Below the pieces are notes generated by a model. The model saw nothing but the letters and a program-made list of their open reading frames with translations, did no database searches and was not told the origin of the DNA. Positions 8,995 through 17,272 of a stretch of DNA of 64,000 bases are shown one piece after another (within the stretch, counting starts at the first letter, position 1; each line of letters starts with the position of its first letter). This DNA is from Sporichthyaceae bacterium. Its GTDB lineage: Bacteria; Actinomycetota; Actinomycetes; Sporichthyales; Sporichthyaceae. The position numbers were made by a program, and so were the translations under genes. Location of the stretch: positions 50,545-114,544 of the forward strand of contig DATASX010000082.1 of NCBI GenBank assembly GCA_036269075.1. Reading direction: 5' to 3'.

Positions 8995-9046
8995 CTGCTG
9001 CCTGTCCCACGTATCGGCGCGTCCCGAAGGGTGGGACAGGCAGCAG
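8995..9046 (+). terminator. Long hairpin after aceE
   Basis: CTGCTGCCTGTCCCAC (8995-9010) and GTGGGACAGGCAGCAG (9031-9046) are perfect 16-base inverted arms around a 20-base loop, starting 13 bases after the aceE stop. There is no T tract, which is common for actinobacterial terminators. It could also act as an mRNA-stabilising 3' stem. Confidence 0.7.
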
Positions 9047-9146
9047 GAGTGCGGCGAGGGGGCGACGCGCCGTGAGTCACATCCGTCACATTTGCAACTC
9101 TGGTCCCTAGGCTTTCCCGGGTCAGTCCCCCGACCGGAAGGCCGTC

Positions 9147-10457
9147 ATGCCACGTGGTCTCTGTTGCGCGAAGCGGCGCGACCGGGCCGTCGGCCTACTC
9201 GCCGTGGGACTGCTCCTGGTGGGCGGGGCAGTGGCCGTGTTCTACGGGCCGGCCGCGCACGCCGGCGGTGAGGCGGCCGCCACCGGCCCGGTGTACCCGC
9301 CGGGCGCCGCGGTGACCCAGTACTCGGGGCTGGCCTTCGACACCTGCGAGACCCCGCCCGCCTCCACGATGGAGGCCTGGCGGACGTCGGAGTACCACGC
9401 CGTCGGCATCTACCTGAGCGGCGCGAACCGGGGCTGCCGGCAGACCCAACTGACGACGGAGTGGGTCAACAGGGTCACCGACATGGGTTGGCGACTGCTG
9501 CCGATCGACCTCGGCCTGCAGGCGCCGTGCCGGGACAACGTCGCCAAGGCGGCGATCAAGCCGAACCAGGCGCGCGCCCAGGGCGCCACCGAGGCCGACC
9601 ACGCCGTCGCGGCCGCGCAGAAGCTCGGCCTGCGCCCCGGCAGCGCGATCTACGAGGACATGGAGAGCTACCACCTCGGCGACGCGGCCTGCGCCAAGGC
9701 GGTCGGGCAGTACCTTTCCGGCTGGAGCAACGGGCTGCACCGCCACGGCTACCTGGCCGGGATGTACGGCAACCTGAACTCCGCGATCGCCGACGCCGCC
9801 GCCCGCTACGTCGACCCGGAGTACACCCGCCTCGACGCGATCTGGGCCGGCCACTGGGACGGCACGACGACGATGACCGGCTGGCGCGCCGTCCCGGACA
9901 ACCGGTGGTCCGGCCACCAGCGGGCCAAGCAGTACAGCGGCAACCACTACGAGAAGCACGGCGGCATCACCCTGAAGGTCGATGCCGACGCCCTGGACGC
10001 CCCGGTCGCCACGGTGGCCTCGACCATCCCGGTAGGACCACGCAAGGCTGTCGCGCACCACGCTCCGGACACCCACGCCGGCCGTGCCGGGACGGTGTCC
10101 GGAGGCGGCCTGGCCAAGGTGGTCTGCCGCCTGCGCAGCGCCGACGACCAACTGTGGGACGAACTGGTCGCGGGCAGTTGGGTCGTCGACTCCGACCTGG
10201 CCGTCCCGACCGCGACCGCGTTGCCGGGCTGCGCCTACCCGCAGTCGGTCGTCGCCCCGGCCGGGGCCGTCCTGCGGATCGGGCCCGGCTTCGGGCACCG
10301 GGCCGGCGGGATGCTGCCCCTCGGTGCCTTGGCCTGGGTCAGTTGCCGCGACGCCGCCCGCCCCGACTGGCTCCGGCTGCCCGACCTGGCCTGGATCGCC
10401 GCGGACAACCTCGGCTCCGGCGCCCGCGCCACCCGGGCCCTGCCGATCTGCAACTGA
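9147..10457 (+). CDS. Secreted DUF1906 (Rv2525c-like, glycoside hydrolase-like) protein
   Basis: The 436-residue protein has a signal peptide (basic start, then LLAVGLLLVGGAVAVFYG and AHA-like cleavage near residue 38). The main domain, residues about 55-285, is the DUF1906 TIM-barrel-like domain: GLAFDTCETPP, AVGIYLSGANRGC, LLPIDLGLQAPC, IYEDMESY and AGMYGNLNSAI. The last 130 residues look like an SH3-like wall-binding module with paired cysteines. Members are exported and thought to act on the cell envelope; a catalytic role is not proven. It lies alone after aceE and converges on a PHP gene. Confidence 0.82.
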   Translation: MPRGLCCAKRRDRAVGLLAVGLLLVGGAVAVFYGPAAHAGGEAAATGPVYPPGAAVTQYSGLAFDTCETPPASTMEAWRTSEYHAVGIYLSGANRGCRQTQLTTEWVNRVTDMGWRLLPIDLGLQAPCRDNVAKAAIKPNQARAQGATEADHAVAAAQKLGLRPGSAIYEDMESYHLGDAACAKAVGQYLSGWSNGLHRHGYLAGMYGNLNSAIADAAARYVDPEYTRLDAIWAGHWDGTTTMTGWRAVPDNRWSGHQRAKQYSGNHYEKHGGITLKVDADALDAPVATVASTIPVGPRKAVAHHAPDTHAGRAGTVSGGGLAKVVCRLRSADDQLWDELVAGSWVVDSDLAVPTATALPGCAYPQSVVAPAGAVLRIGPGFGHRAGGMLPLGALAWVSCRDAARPDWLRLPDLAWIAADNLGSGARATRALPICN

Positions 10458-10481
10458 CTCCCGCCGGCCCCGCGGAACACC

Positions 10482-11537
10482 TCAGGACGAAGCCCGGGCC
10501 GTCCAGGCCAACAGGTCGGGCAGGGCCCAGGTGTTGACGATCTGATCGGGTGTCAGGCCCCGGGCGGCAGCGCGGGCGCAGCCGTAGGGCTGCCAGTCCA
10601 GCTGGCCCGGCGCGTGGGCGTCGCTGTCGATCGAGAACCGGCACCCGAAATCGACGGCCAGGTCGATCAGCCGGCTCGGCGGGTCGCGGCGTTCCGGCCG
10701 CGAGTTGATCTCCACGGCGACGTCGAACCGCGCGCAGGCCGCGAAGACGAGCTCGGCGTCGAACGTCGACTCCGGCCGCCCGCCCCGTCCCCCGCGTCTG
10801 CCTTCCGGGTCGGTACCCACAATCCGGCCCGTGCAATGGCCGAGCACGTCGGTGTGCGGGTTGGCGATCGCGGTGACCATCCGGCGGGTCATGGCCTCGG
10901 TGTCCATGCGCAGCTTCGAGTGCACGCTGGCCACCACCACGTCCAGCCGCGCCAGCAGCTCCGGCTCGGCGTCCAGCGTGCCGTCCTCGAGGATGTCGAC
11001 CTCGATCCCGGTCAGCAGGCGGAACGGCGCGAGCTCGTCGTTCAGCGCGGCCACCACGGCCAACTGCTCACGCAACCGCTGGGCGGTCAACCCGTTGGCC
11101 ACGGTCAGCCGGGCCGAGTGGTCGGTCAGCGCGACGTACTCGTGCCCGATCACGTCGGCGGCGGTACGCGCCATCTCGGCGATCGGACTGCCTCCGTCGG
11201 ACCAGTCCGAGTGGGTGTGCAGGTCCCCGCGCAGCGCCGCGCGTAGCTCCTCGCCCCCGGTGGCCACCGCGGCCGGCGCCTGGCCCAGCAGGTCGGCCAG
11301 GTACTTCGGGACCTCGCCCGCCAACGACTCCGCGATCACGTCGGCGGTCTTGGGTCCGACGCCGGACAGCTCCTGCAGGGTCCCCACCCGCGCCCGACGC
11401 TGCAGCTCCCCCGGCGGCAGCGTGTCGACGACGGCGGCCGCGGTCCGGAACGCCCGCACCCGGTAGGTCGGGGCATGGGCTCGCTCCAGCAGGAACGCGA
11501 TCCGACTCAGGTCCACCGACGGGTCACCTGCAGCCAC
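10482..11537 (-). CDS. PHP-domain phosphoesterase with N-terminal helix-hairpin-helix (PolX C-terminal-like)
   Basis: Residues 1-75 resemble the polymerase-X helix-hairpin-helix region (VGTLQELSGVGPKTADVI). Residues about 100-350 are a PHP metal-dependent phosphoesterase domain: RGDLHTHSDWSDGG, ALTDHSARL, GIEVDILEDG, VVASVHS, VLGHCTGR and a final DSDAHAP, which supply the metal-binding His and Asp residues. There is no polymerase palm domain, so this is the nuclease/phosphatase part only, as is common in actinobacteria. The GTG start is 40 bases from the divergent fasR gene. Confidence 0.85.
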   Translation of the reverse strand: MAAGDPSVDLSRIAFLLERAHAPTYRVRAFRTAAAVVDTLPPGELQRRARVGTLQELSGVGPKTADVIAESLAGEVPKYLADLLGQAPAAVATGGEELRAALRGDLHTHSDWSDGGSPIAEMARTAADVIGHEYVALTDHSARLTVANGLTAQRLREQLAVVAALNDELAPFRLLTGIEVDILEDGTLDAEPELLARLDVVVASVHSKLRMDTEAMTRRMVTAIANPHTDVLGHCTGRIVGTDPEGRRGGRGGRPESTFDAELVFAACARFDVAVEINSRPERRDPPSRLIDLAVDFGCRFSIDSDAHAPGQLDWQPYGCARAAARGLTPDQIVNTWALPDLLAWTARASS

Positions 11538-11577
11538 CGAACCACCGTACGGGCTCCGACGCGCCTACGCTTCGCGC

Positions 11578-12771
11578 ATGACCCCGCGCGCGAACGCAGG
11601 CCCGCGGATCGCGCACGACCACCCCCGGACCGTCCGACGGGTCACCCGCGCGACCGGGATGATCTCCACCGCCGCGCTCGACCGGATGCACCGCGACCTG
11701 GTCTGGTACCGGACGCTCCCCCCGGAGCAGCGCTCGTGGATCGGATTGATCGTCCAGACCGGTATCGAGAACTTCACCGCCTGGCTCGACGACCCGGACC
11801 GCGGTGCCCGCCTGCCCATCGAGGTCTTCTCCGCGGCCCCGCCCGAGATGACCCGGGCGGTCAGCCTGCAGCAGACGGTCGAGCTCGTGCGGCTCACCGT
11901 CGACGTCCTGGAGGGCCGGGTCGAGGAGCTCGCTGCCGCCGGCGAGGCCGACTGGCTGCGCACCGCCCTGCTGCGGTACTCCCGGGAGCTGGCTTTCGCC
12001 GCCGCCCAGATCTATGCCCAGGCCGCGGAGTCCCGCGGCGCCTGGGACGCCCGGCTCGAGGCCGCGGTCATCGACGCGATCCTGCGCGGCGAGCCCGACG
12101 GAGCGCTGCAGTCGCGGGCGGCCGCGCTGGGCTGGGCCCGGCCCGGCCCGGTGTCGGTGCTGGTCGGCAGCACGACCGAGCACGACCCCGCGGTGGTGGC
12201 CAAGGCGGTGCACCGCATCGCGCGGCACCAGGACATCGACGTGCTGGTCGGCGTCCAGGGTGCCCGGCTGGTCGTGGTCGTGGGCGGCACCGACGACCCC
12301 CGGCCGGCCGCCGCCGCGTTGTCCGCCGCCTTCGGCCCCGGTCCGGTGGTGGTCGGTCCGACAGTCGTCGACCTGGCCGCGGCCACCCGATCCGCCGAGG
12401 CGGCCCTGGCCGGGCAGCGAGCCGCGCCGGCCTGGCCGGACGCCCCGCGCCCGGTCGAGGCCGACGACCTGCTGGCCGAACGCGCCATCGCCGGCGACGT
12501 CCTGGCCAAACGGCAGCTGATCGAGGAGATCTACCGGCCGCTGGTGGCTGCCGGGCCGGCCCTGCTGGACACCGTGTCGACGTTCCTGGAACAGGCCGGT
12601 TCCCTGGAGGCCACCGCCCGGTTGTTGTTCGTTCACCCCAACACCGTCCGGTACCGACTACGCCGTGTGGTCGAGGTCACCGGCGCATTACCCACGAGTT
12701 CGCGGTCGGCGTTCACGCTGCGTATAGCTCTTACGCTGGGCAGACTCGAACCTGACGAGGGGTCGTTGTAG
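11578..12771 (+). CDS. fasR: PucR-family regulator of fatty-acid synthesis genes (FasR-like)
   Basis: The 397-residue protein ends in the PucR/CdaR C-terminal helix-turn-helix: LEATARLLFVHPNTVRYRLRRVVEVTG, about residues 343-369. Its middle part is the sugar-diacid-regulator-like domain. It is encoded directly upstream of fabD-fabH-acpP-fabF, exactly where Streptomyces coelicolor has FasR, an activator of that operon. The name rests on this position plus the family. I could not identify its binding site in the 78-base spacer before fabD. Confidence 0.85.
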   Translation: MTPRANAGPRIAHDHPRTVRRVTRATGMISTAALDRMHRDLVWYRTLPPEQRSWIGLIVQTGIENFTAWLDDPDRGARLPIEVFSAAPPEMTRAVSLQQTVELVRLTVDVLEGRVEELAAAGEADWLRTALLRYSRELAFAAAQIYAQAAESRGAWDARLEAAVIDAILRGEPDGALQSRAAALGWARPGPVSVLVGSTTEHDPAVVAKAVHRIARHQDIDVLVGVQGARLVVVVGGTDDPRPAAAALSAAFGPGPVVVGPTVVDLAAATRSAEAALAGQRAAPAWPDAPRPVEADDLLAERAIAGDVLAKRQLIEEIYRPLVAAGPALLDTVSTFLEQAGSLEATARLLFVHPNTVRYRLRRVVEVTGALPTSSRSAFTLRIALTLGRLEPDEGSL

Positions 12772-12849
12772 GAAACACACAAACGCAGGTCGGCAACTTG
12801 GTGACCGGCGTTACGGCGCAGCGACCCACCGATCGCCCATCGTTGGAAC

Positions 12850-13776
12850 GTGCTCGCGATCGTCGCGCCCGGCCAGGGCGCCCAGACCCCAGGTTTCCTC
12901 GCGCCGTGGCTCGAACTGCCCGGCTTCGCCACCCGGATCGAGTGGTTCTCCGCCGTGTGCGGACTCGACCTGGTCGCTTTCGGGACCAAGGCCGATGCCG
13001 ACCAGATCCGGGACACCGCGATCGCCCAGCCCTTGCTGGTGGCCGCCGGGCTGGCCGCCCTCGGTGAGCTCGGGATCTCCGCCGAAGCTCGCTCCGGGAT
13101 GATCTTCGCGGGCCACAGCGTCGGCGAGCTGACCGCCGCCGCGACCTGCGGGGTGCTGTCCGAGGAGCAGGCTCTGGTGCTGGTCCGGGAGCGTGGCCGC
13201 GCGATGGCCGCCGCCTCGGCTGTCACCCCGACCGGCATGACAGCGGTGCTCGGCGGCGACCGGGAGCAGGTGCTCGCCGCGATCGCCGCCGCGGGGCTGA
13301 CGGCCGCCAACGACAACGGCTCGGGCCAGGTCGTCGCCGCCGGAACCCTCGAGCAGCTCGACGCGTTCGCCGCCGCCCCGCCGGAGAAGGCCCGACTTGT
13401 CCCGCTGCCGGTGGCCGGCGCGTTCCACACCGTCCACATGGCTCCGGCGGTCGATCATCTGGCCAAGCTGGCGGCCTCGATCACCCCCGGCGACCCAGCC
13501 GGCAGACTGCTCTCCAACGCCGACGGCGCGGTGGTCGCCGACGGCGCCGACTTCCTGTCCCGGCTGGTCAACCAGGTGTCCAACCCAGTGCGCTGGGACC
13601 TGTGCTCGACGACGTTGCTCGAACTCGGGGTGACGGGGATGATCGAGCTGCTCCCGGGCGGGACGCTGACCGGCCTGGCCAAGCGCGCGATGCGCGGCGT
13701 CACCGGAGTGCCGCTACGGACCCCGGACGACCTGGAAGCGGCGCGTGCGCTGCTGCCGGAAGGAGCCCGTCAATGA
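12850..13776 (+). CDS. fabD: Malonyl-CoA:ACP transacylase
   Basis: The 308-residue enzyme transfers malonyl groups from CoA to acyl carrier protein, which supplies the extender unit for type II fatty-acid synthesis. The active serine is in FAGHSVGELTAA near residue 93, and the N-terminal APGQGAQTPGF is typical. The catalytic histidine is likely in VAGAFHTVHM near residue 198. The GTG start gives the conserved N-terminus although the ribosome site is weak. Its stop overlaps the fabH start (ATGA), which implies translational coupling. Confidence 0.96.
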   Translation: MLAIVAPGQGAQTPGFLAPWLELPGFATRIEWFSAVCGLDLVAFGTKADADQIRDTAIAQPLLVAAGLAALGELGISAEARSGMIFAGHSVGELTAAATCGVLSEEQALVLVRERGRAMAAASAVTPTGMTAVLGGDREQVLAAIAAAGLTAANDNGSGQVVAAGTLEQLDAFAAAPPEKARLVPLPVAGAFHTVHMAPAVDHLAKLAASITPGDPAGRLLSNADGAVVADGADFLSRLVNQVSNPVRWDLCSTTLLELGVTGMIELLPGGTLTGLAKRAMRGVTGVPLRTPDDLEAARALLPEGARQ

Positions 13777-14771
13777 GCACCGCGATCCGTCCGTCGGCCG
13801 GTGCCCCGTACTCGAGCATCCTCAGCGTCGGCGGGCACCGCCCGGCACGTGTGGTCACCAACGACGAGATCTGCCAAAACATCGACTCGACCGACGCGTG
13901 GATCCGGTCGCGCACCGGCATCGCCACCCGCCGGTTCGCTGCCGACGACGAGACCGTCGCGGACATGGCGGTAGCCGCAGGCGGTAAGGCGCTGGCCGCG
14001 TCCGGCATCGACCCGGACCGCGTCGGCGCAGTGATCGTCGCCTCCTGCACCACCACGATCCAGGTCCCGGCCGCGGCCCCCGAGGTCGCCCACCGGGTCG
14101 GGTCGCTGCAGGCCGCCGCGTTCGACGTCAACATCGCCTGCGCCGGGTTCTGCCACGGGGTGGCCCTGGCCGACGGCATGATCCGCACCGGCTCGGCCGA
14201 GTACGTGCTGGTGATCGGCTCGGAGAAGTTCTCCCCGCTGATGGACCCGACCGACCGCGGCATCGCGTTCATCTTCGGCGACGGCGCAGGCGCGGCGCTT
14301 CTCGGCCCGTCGCAGACCCCGCGCGTCGGCCCGACGGTGTGGGGCGCCGACGGCTCTCAGTCCCAGCTGATCGCGATGGACGGCGACTGGATCGACAAGG
14401 CCGCCGCCGGCCAACGGGCGTACCTGACCATGAACGGCCAGGCGGTCTTCCGGTGGGCCGCCTACGAGATGGCCGCGGTGTGCCGCCGCGCGGTCGAGGC
14501 AGCCGGCCTGACGCTGGAGGATCTCGACGCGTTCATCCCGCACCAGGCCAACCTGCGGATCACCGACGCGATGACCCGGGCCTTGAAGCTCCCGGCGAAG
14601 GTCGCCGTCGCGCGCGACATCATCGAGACCGGCAACACCTCGGCTGCGTCGGTCCCGCTGGCCATGGAGACCATGCTGGAACGCGGTGAGACCCGCAGCG
14701 GCGACACCGCACTGTTGATCGGCTTCGGCGCCGGACTGTCCTACGCCGCCCAGGTCGTGACCATCCCCTAG
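13773..14771 (+). CDS. fabH: 3-oxoacyl-ACP synthase III
   Basis: The 332-residue condensing enzyme starts fatty-acid synthesis by joining an acyl-CoA primer to malonyl-ACP. The catalytic triad is visible: Cys in NIACAGFCHGVA (about residue 123), His in FIPHQANLRI and Asn in ETGNTSAASVPLA. The ATG at 13773 overlaps the fabD stop and has AAGGAGCC upstream. In actinomycetes this enzyme usually decides straight- versus branched-chain primers; which is preferred here cannot be read. Confidence 0.96.
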   Translation: MSTAIRPSAGAPYSSILSVGGHRPARVVTNDEICQNIDSTDAWIRSRTGIATRRFAADDETVADMAVAAGGKALAASGIDPDRVGAVIVASCTTTIQVPAAAPEVAHRVGSLQAAAFDVNIACAGFCHGVALADGMIRTGSAEYVLVIGSEKFSPLMDPTDRGIAFIFGDGAGAALLGPSQTPRVGPTVWGADGSQSQLIAMDGDWIDKAAAGQRAYLTMNGQAVFRWAAYEMAAVCRRAVEAAGLTLEDLDAFIPHQANLRITDAMTRALKLPAKVAVARDIIETGNTSAASVPLAMETMLERGETRSGDTALLIGFGAGLSYAAQVVTIP

Positions 14772-14774
14772 TTC

Positions 14775-14789
14775 TGACACGCCGTCAGT
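14775..14789. repeat. Dispersed palindrome CTGAC-N5-GTCAG, copy in fabH/acpP spacer
   Basis: A perfect copy with spacer ACGCC lies 4 bases after the fabH stop and 42 bases before acpP. It belongs to a family with nine perfect copies in this window. As RNA it would form only a short stem. Its position inside an operon argues against a simple promoter operator. Confidence 0.7.
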
Positions 14790-14830
14790 TTGTATCCCCG
14801 CCCCGAGAAACCCGATTAGGAGAAGCATAA

Positions 14831-15079
14831 ATGGCAGCTGTGACCGAGGCTGAGATCGTCGAAGGCCTGGGCGAGATCGTGAACGAGATCGTCGGCATCC
14901 CGGCCGAGGACGTCCAGCCGGACAAGGCCTTCATCGCCGACCTGGACATCGACTCGCTGTCGATGGTCGAGGTCATCGTGGCCGCCGAGGAGCGGTTCGG
15001 CGTGAAGATTCCGGACGACGAGGTCAAGAACCTGAACACGGTCGGCGACGCGGTCAAGTACATCGCCGCCAACGCCTGA
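14831..15079 (+). CDS. acpP: Acyl carrier protein
   Basis: The 82-residue acidic protein carries the 4'-phosphopantetheine attachment serine in DLDIDSLSMVEVI near residue 42, and the usual helix EERFGVKIPDDEV. It holds growing acyl chains for FabD, FabH and FabF. The ATG start has a TTAGGAGAAG site. It sits inside the fab operon. Confidence 0.96.
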   Translation: MAAVTEAEIVEGLGEIVNEIVGIPAEDVQPDKAFIADLDIDSLSMVEVIVAAEERFGVKIPDDEVKNLNTVGDAVKYIAANA

Positions 15080-15114
15080 TCAACCGGTACAGGTCCCGAG
15101 GAGGAGCAAAGGCC

Positions 15115-16350
15115 ATGAGTTCGAGCACGGTGGTCGTCACCGGGCTCGGGGCGACCACCCCGATAGGTGGCGACGTCCCGAGCACCTGGTCGGCGATGTT
15201 GGCCGGGAAGTCCGGCATCCGCACTCTTACCGAGGACTGGGTCTCCGAACTCCCGGTGCACATCGGCGGCCGGGTCCTGGTCGAGCCGATCGAGGTCCTC
15301 AGCCGCGTCGAGGCGCGTCGCTTGGACCGGGGCGGGCAGTTCGCCGTGGTGGCCGCCCGGGAGGCCTGGGCGGACTCCGGGTTGGCGGGCAAGGTCGACC
15401 CGGAGCGGTTCGGTGTCGCGGTGGCCAGCGGCATCGGTGGCATCACCACGCTGCTGCAGGCTTACGACACCCTGCTGGCGAAGGGCGCCCGGCTGGTCTC
15501 CCCGCTGGCGATCCCGATGCTGATGCCGAACGGGCCCGCGGCGGCCATCGGCCTCGAACTCGGGGCCCGGGCCGGAGTGCACACCCCGGTCAGCGCCTGC
15601 GCCTCGGGCGCCGAGGGCATCGCGCTCGGACTGGACATGATCCGGTCCGGACGGGCCGACGTGGTGATCGCCGGTGGCACCGAGGCCGCGATCCACGCCC
15701 TCCCGATGGCGGCCTTCGCCTCGATGAAGGCGATGTCGACTCGCAACGACGAGCCGGAGCGGGCGTCGCGGCCCTACGACAAGGCCCGCGACGGCTTCGT
15801 CCTGGGCGAGGGCGCCGCGTTGGTCGTGCTGGAGTCCGAGGCGCACGCCAAGGCTCGCGGCGCGAAGATCTACTGCACCCTCGCCGGCGCCGGGATCACC
15901 TCGGACGCGCATCACATCGCGCAGCCGGACCCGTCCGGCAGCGGCGTCGCCCGCGCGTTGCGACTGGCCCTGGTCGACGCGGGCATCTCCCCGCAGGACG
16001 TCGGCCACGTCAACGCCCACGCCACCTCGACCCCCCAGGGCGACGTGGCCGAGGTGCTGGCGCTGCGCAGGGTGCTCGGCGACGCGGCCGACGGGGCCCC
16101 GATCTCGGCCACCAAGTCGATGACCGGCCACCTGCTCGGGGCGGCCGGCGCGCTCGAGGCAGTGGTGACGGTGCTCGCCCTTCAGGAGCGCAAGGCGCCG
16201 CCGACGATCAACCTCGACGACCCCGACGACGAGGTCGACGTCGACGTCGTCCGGCACGAACCCCGCGCGCTGCGTTCCGGGCCGCTGGCGGCCCTGAACA
16301 ACTCCTTCGGGTTCGGCGGGCACAACGTGTGCCTCGTCTTCACCGAGTGA
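15115..16350 (+). CDS. fabF: 3-oxoacyl-ACP synthase II
   Basis: The 411-residue elongating ketosynthase has Cys in PVSACASGAEGI (about residue 162), His in VNAHATSTPQGD and His in KSMTGHLLGAAG, the Cys-His-His set of the KAS I/II class. It is the last gene of the fasR-controlled operon, with a GAGGAG site before the ATG and a strong terminator 48 bases after the stop. Confidence 0.96.
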   Translation: MSSSTVVVTGLGATTPIGGDVPSTWSAMLAGKSGIRTLTEDWVSELPVHIGGRVLVEPIEVLSRVEARRLDRGGQFAVVAAREAWADSGLAGKVDPERFGVAVASGIGGITTLLQAYDTLLAKGARLVSPLAIPMLMPNGPAAAIGLELGARAGVHTPVSACASGAEGIALGLDMIRSGRADVVIAGGTEAAIHALPMAAFASMKAMSTRNDEPERASRPYDKARDGFVLGEGAALVVLESEAHAKARGAKIYCTLAGAGITSDAHHIAQPDPSGSGVARALRLALVDAGISPQDVGHVNAHATSTPQGDVAEVLALRRVLGDAADGAPISATKSMTGHLLGAAGALEAVVTVLALQERKAPPTINLDDPDDEVDVDVVRHEPRALRSGPLAALNNSFGFGGHNVCLVFTE

Positions 16351-16398
16351 GCCTTACTGCCTGAAGGCTCAACTGCCTGAAGAAGCAAGCGAAAAGAA

Positions 16399-16431
16399 GC
16401 GGGTGCCGCGCGGCGTAAGCGCGGCACCCGC
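16399..16431 (+). terminator. Rho-independent-type terminator of the fab operon
   Basis: GCGGGTGCCGCGC (16399-16411) and GCGCGGCACCCGC (16419-16431) are perfect 13-base arms with a 7-base loop, followed by TCATTT. It lies just after fabF and before the convergent DUF3145 gene, so it may also stop transcription from the other side. Confidence 0.85.
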
Positions 16432-16526
16432 TCATTTGGTGTGGCCGGCTGCGCAGGTCCGGGTTCGCTCGCACCGGACGGGTGCAGAACGGCCACGCTC
16501 TCCAGGCCGGTGGTGGTGCGGAGGGG

Positions 16527-17024
16527 TTACCCGACCTGATGCAACCAGCGGACCGGGGCGCCCTCGCCCGCGTGCCGGAACGGCTCGAGTTCGTCGTCCC
16601 ACGGCTGGCCGAGCAACAGGTCGACCTCGTCGGACAGGTCGCAGTCCTCGGTCTCGACGCAGCGCTGCACAGCGGCACGCAGTCGGTCCTCGGAGATCAT
16701 GATGTCGCCGTGCACGCCGGTGACGGCATGGAAGACCCCGAGGCTGGGCGTGCAGCTGTAGCGCGCGCCCTCATGCCCGGCCACCGGTTCCTCGGTGACC
16801 TCGAAGCGCACCATGTGCTTGCGCAGCGCGGAAGCCAGGGCGGCGGCCGTTCCGACCTCGCCCTGCCAGGACAGCTCAGTCCGCCACTGTTGAGGGGCGA
16901 TCGGCTGCGGCGTCCAGTCCAGCCGGACGGACAGCCCGAGCACCGCCTCCACGGCCCACTCGACGTGGGCACACATGGCGGACTTGGCAGAGTGCACATA
17001 GAGCACTCCACGAGTGGTGGTCAC
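16527..17024 (-). CDS. DUF3145-family protein
   Basis: The 165-residue protein matches the actinobacterial DUF3145 family: it starts MTTRGVLYVHSAKSAMCAHV, continues VEWAVEAVLG, and has a C-terminal DEVDLLLGQPWDDELEPFRH. The GTG at 17022-17024 has a CAGGAGGA site; upstream in-frame starts lack one. The gene follows fabF (convergent) in Streptomyces too, a conserved but unexplained neighbourhood. The function is unknown. Confidence 0.88.
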   Translation of the reverse strand: MTTTRGVLYVHSAKSAMCAHVEWAVEAVLGLSVRLDWTPQPIAPQQWRTELSWQGEVGTAAALASALRKHMVRFEVTEEPVAGHEGARYSCTPSLGVFHAVTGVHGDIMISEDRLRAAVQRCVETEDCDLSDEVDLLLGQPWDDELEPFRHAGEGAPVRWLHQVG

Positions 17025-17272
17025 CGAGTTCCTCCTGGAGTTGCACCGGCCGAGATACGCCTTCCCCTGCGATCTCGTCGGGCCCCATTCGGTTCGGCGA
17101 CGCGCCGTAATTGTGCCGTCAGGTTCCGCGGCGCGCAAAGCCTGGAACACCGCGACACGCCGGGCAAATCGGGATGAACTGAGCCACGCGCGCGACGAAG
17201 GAGCACGTGTGGCCAGGAATCCGATCAGTGCACGCTGCGGGACGAACCGTGACTCGGGGTTTGGCCGGCCGA

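Noticed and set aside
16351..16398. Direct repeat of CTGAAG between fabF and its terminator as a regulatory site
   Set aside because: It is only a short repeated phrase (actgcctgaag twice) just after the stop. It is too short and without symmetry to support a call.
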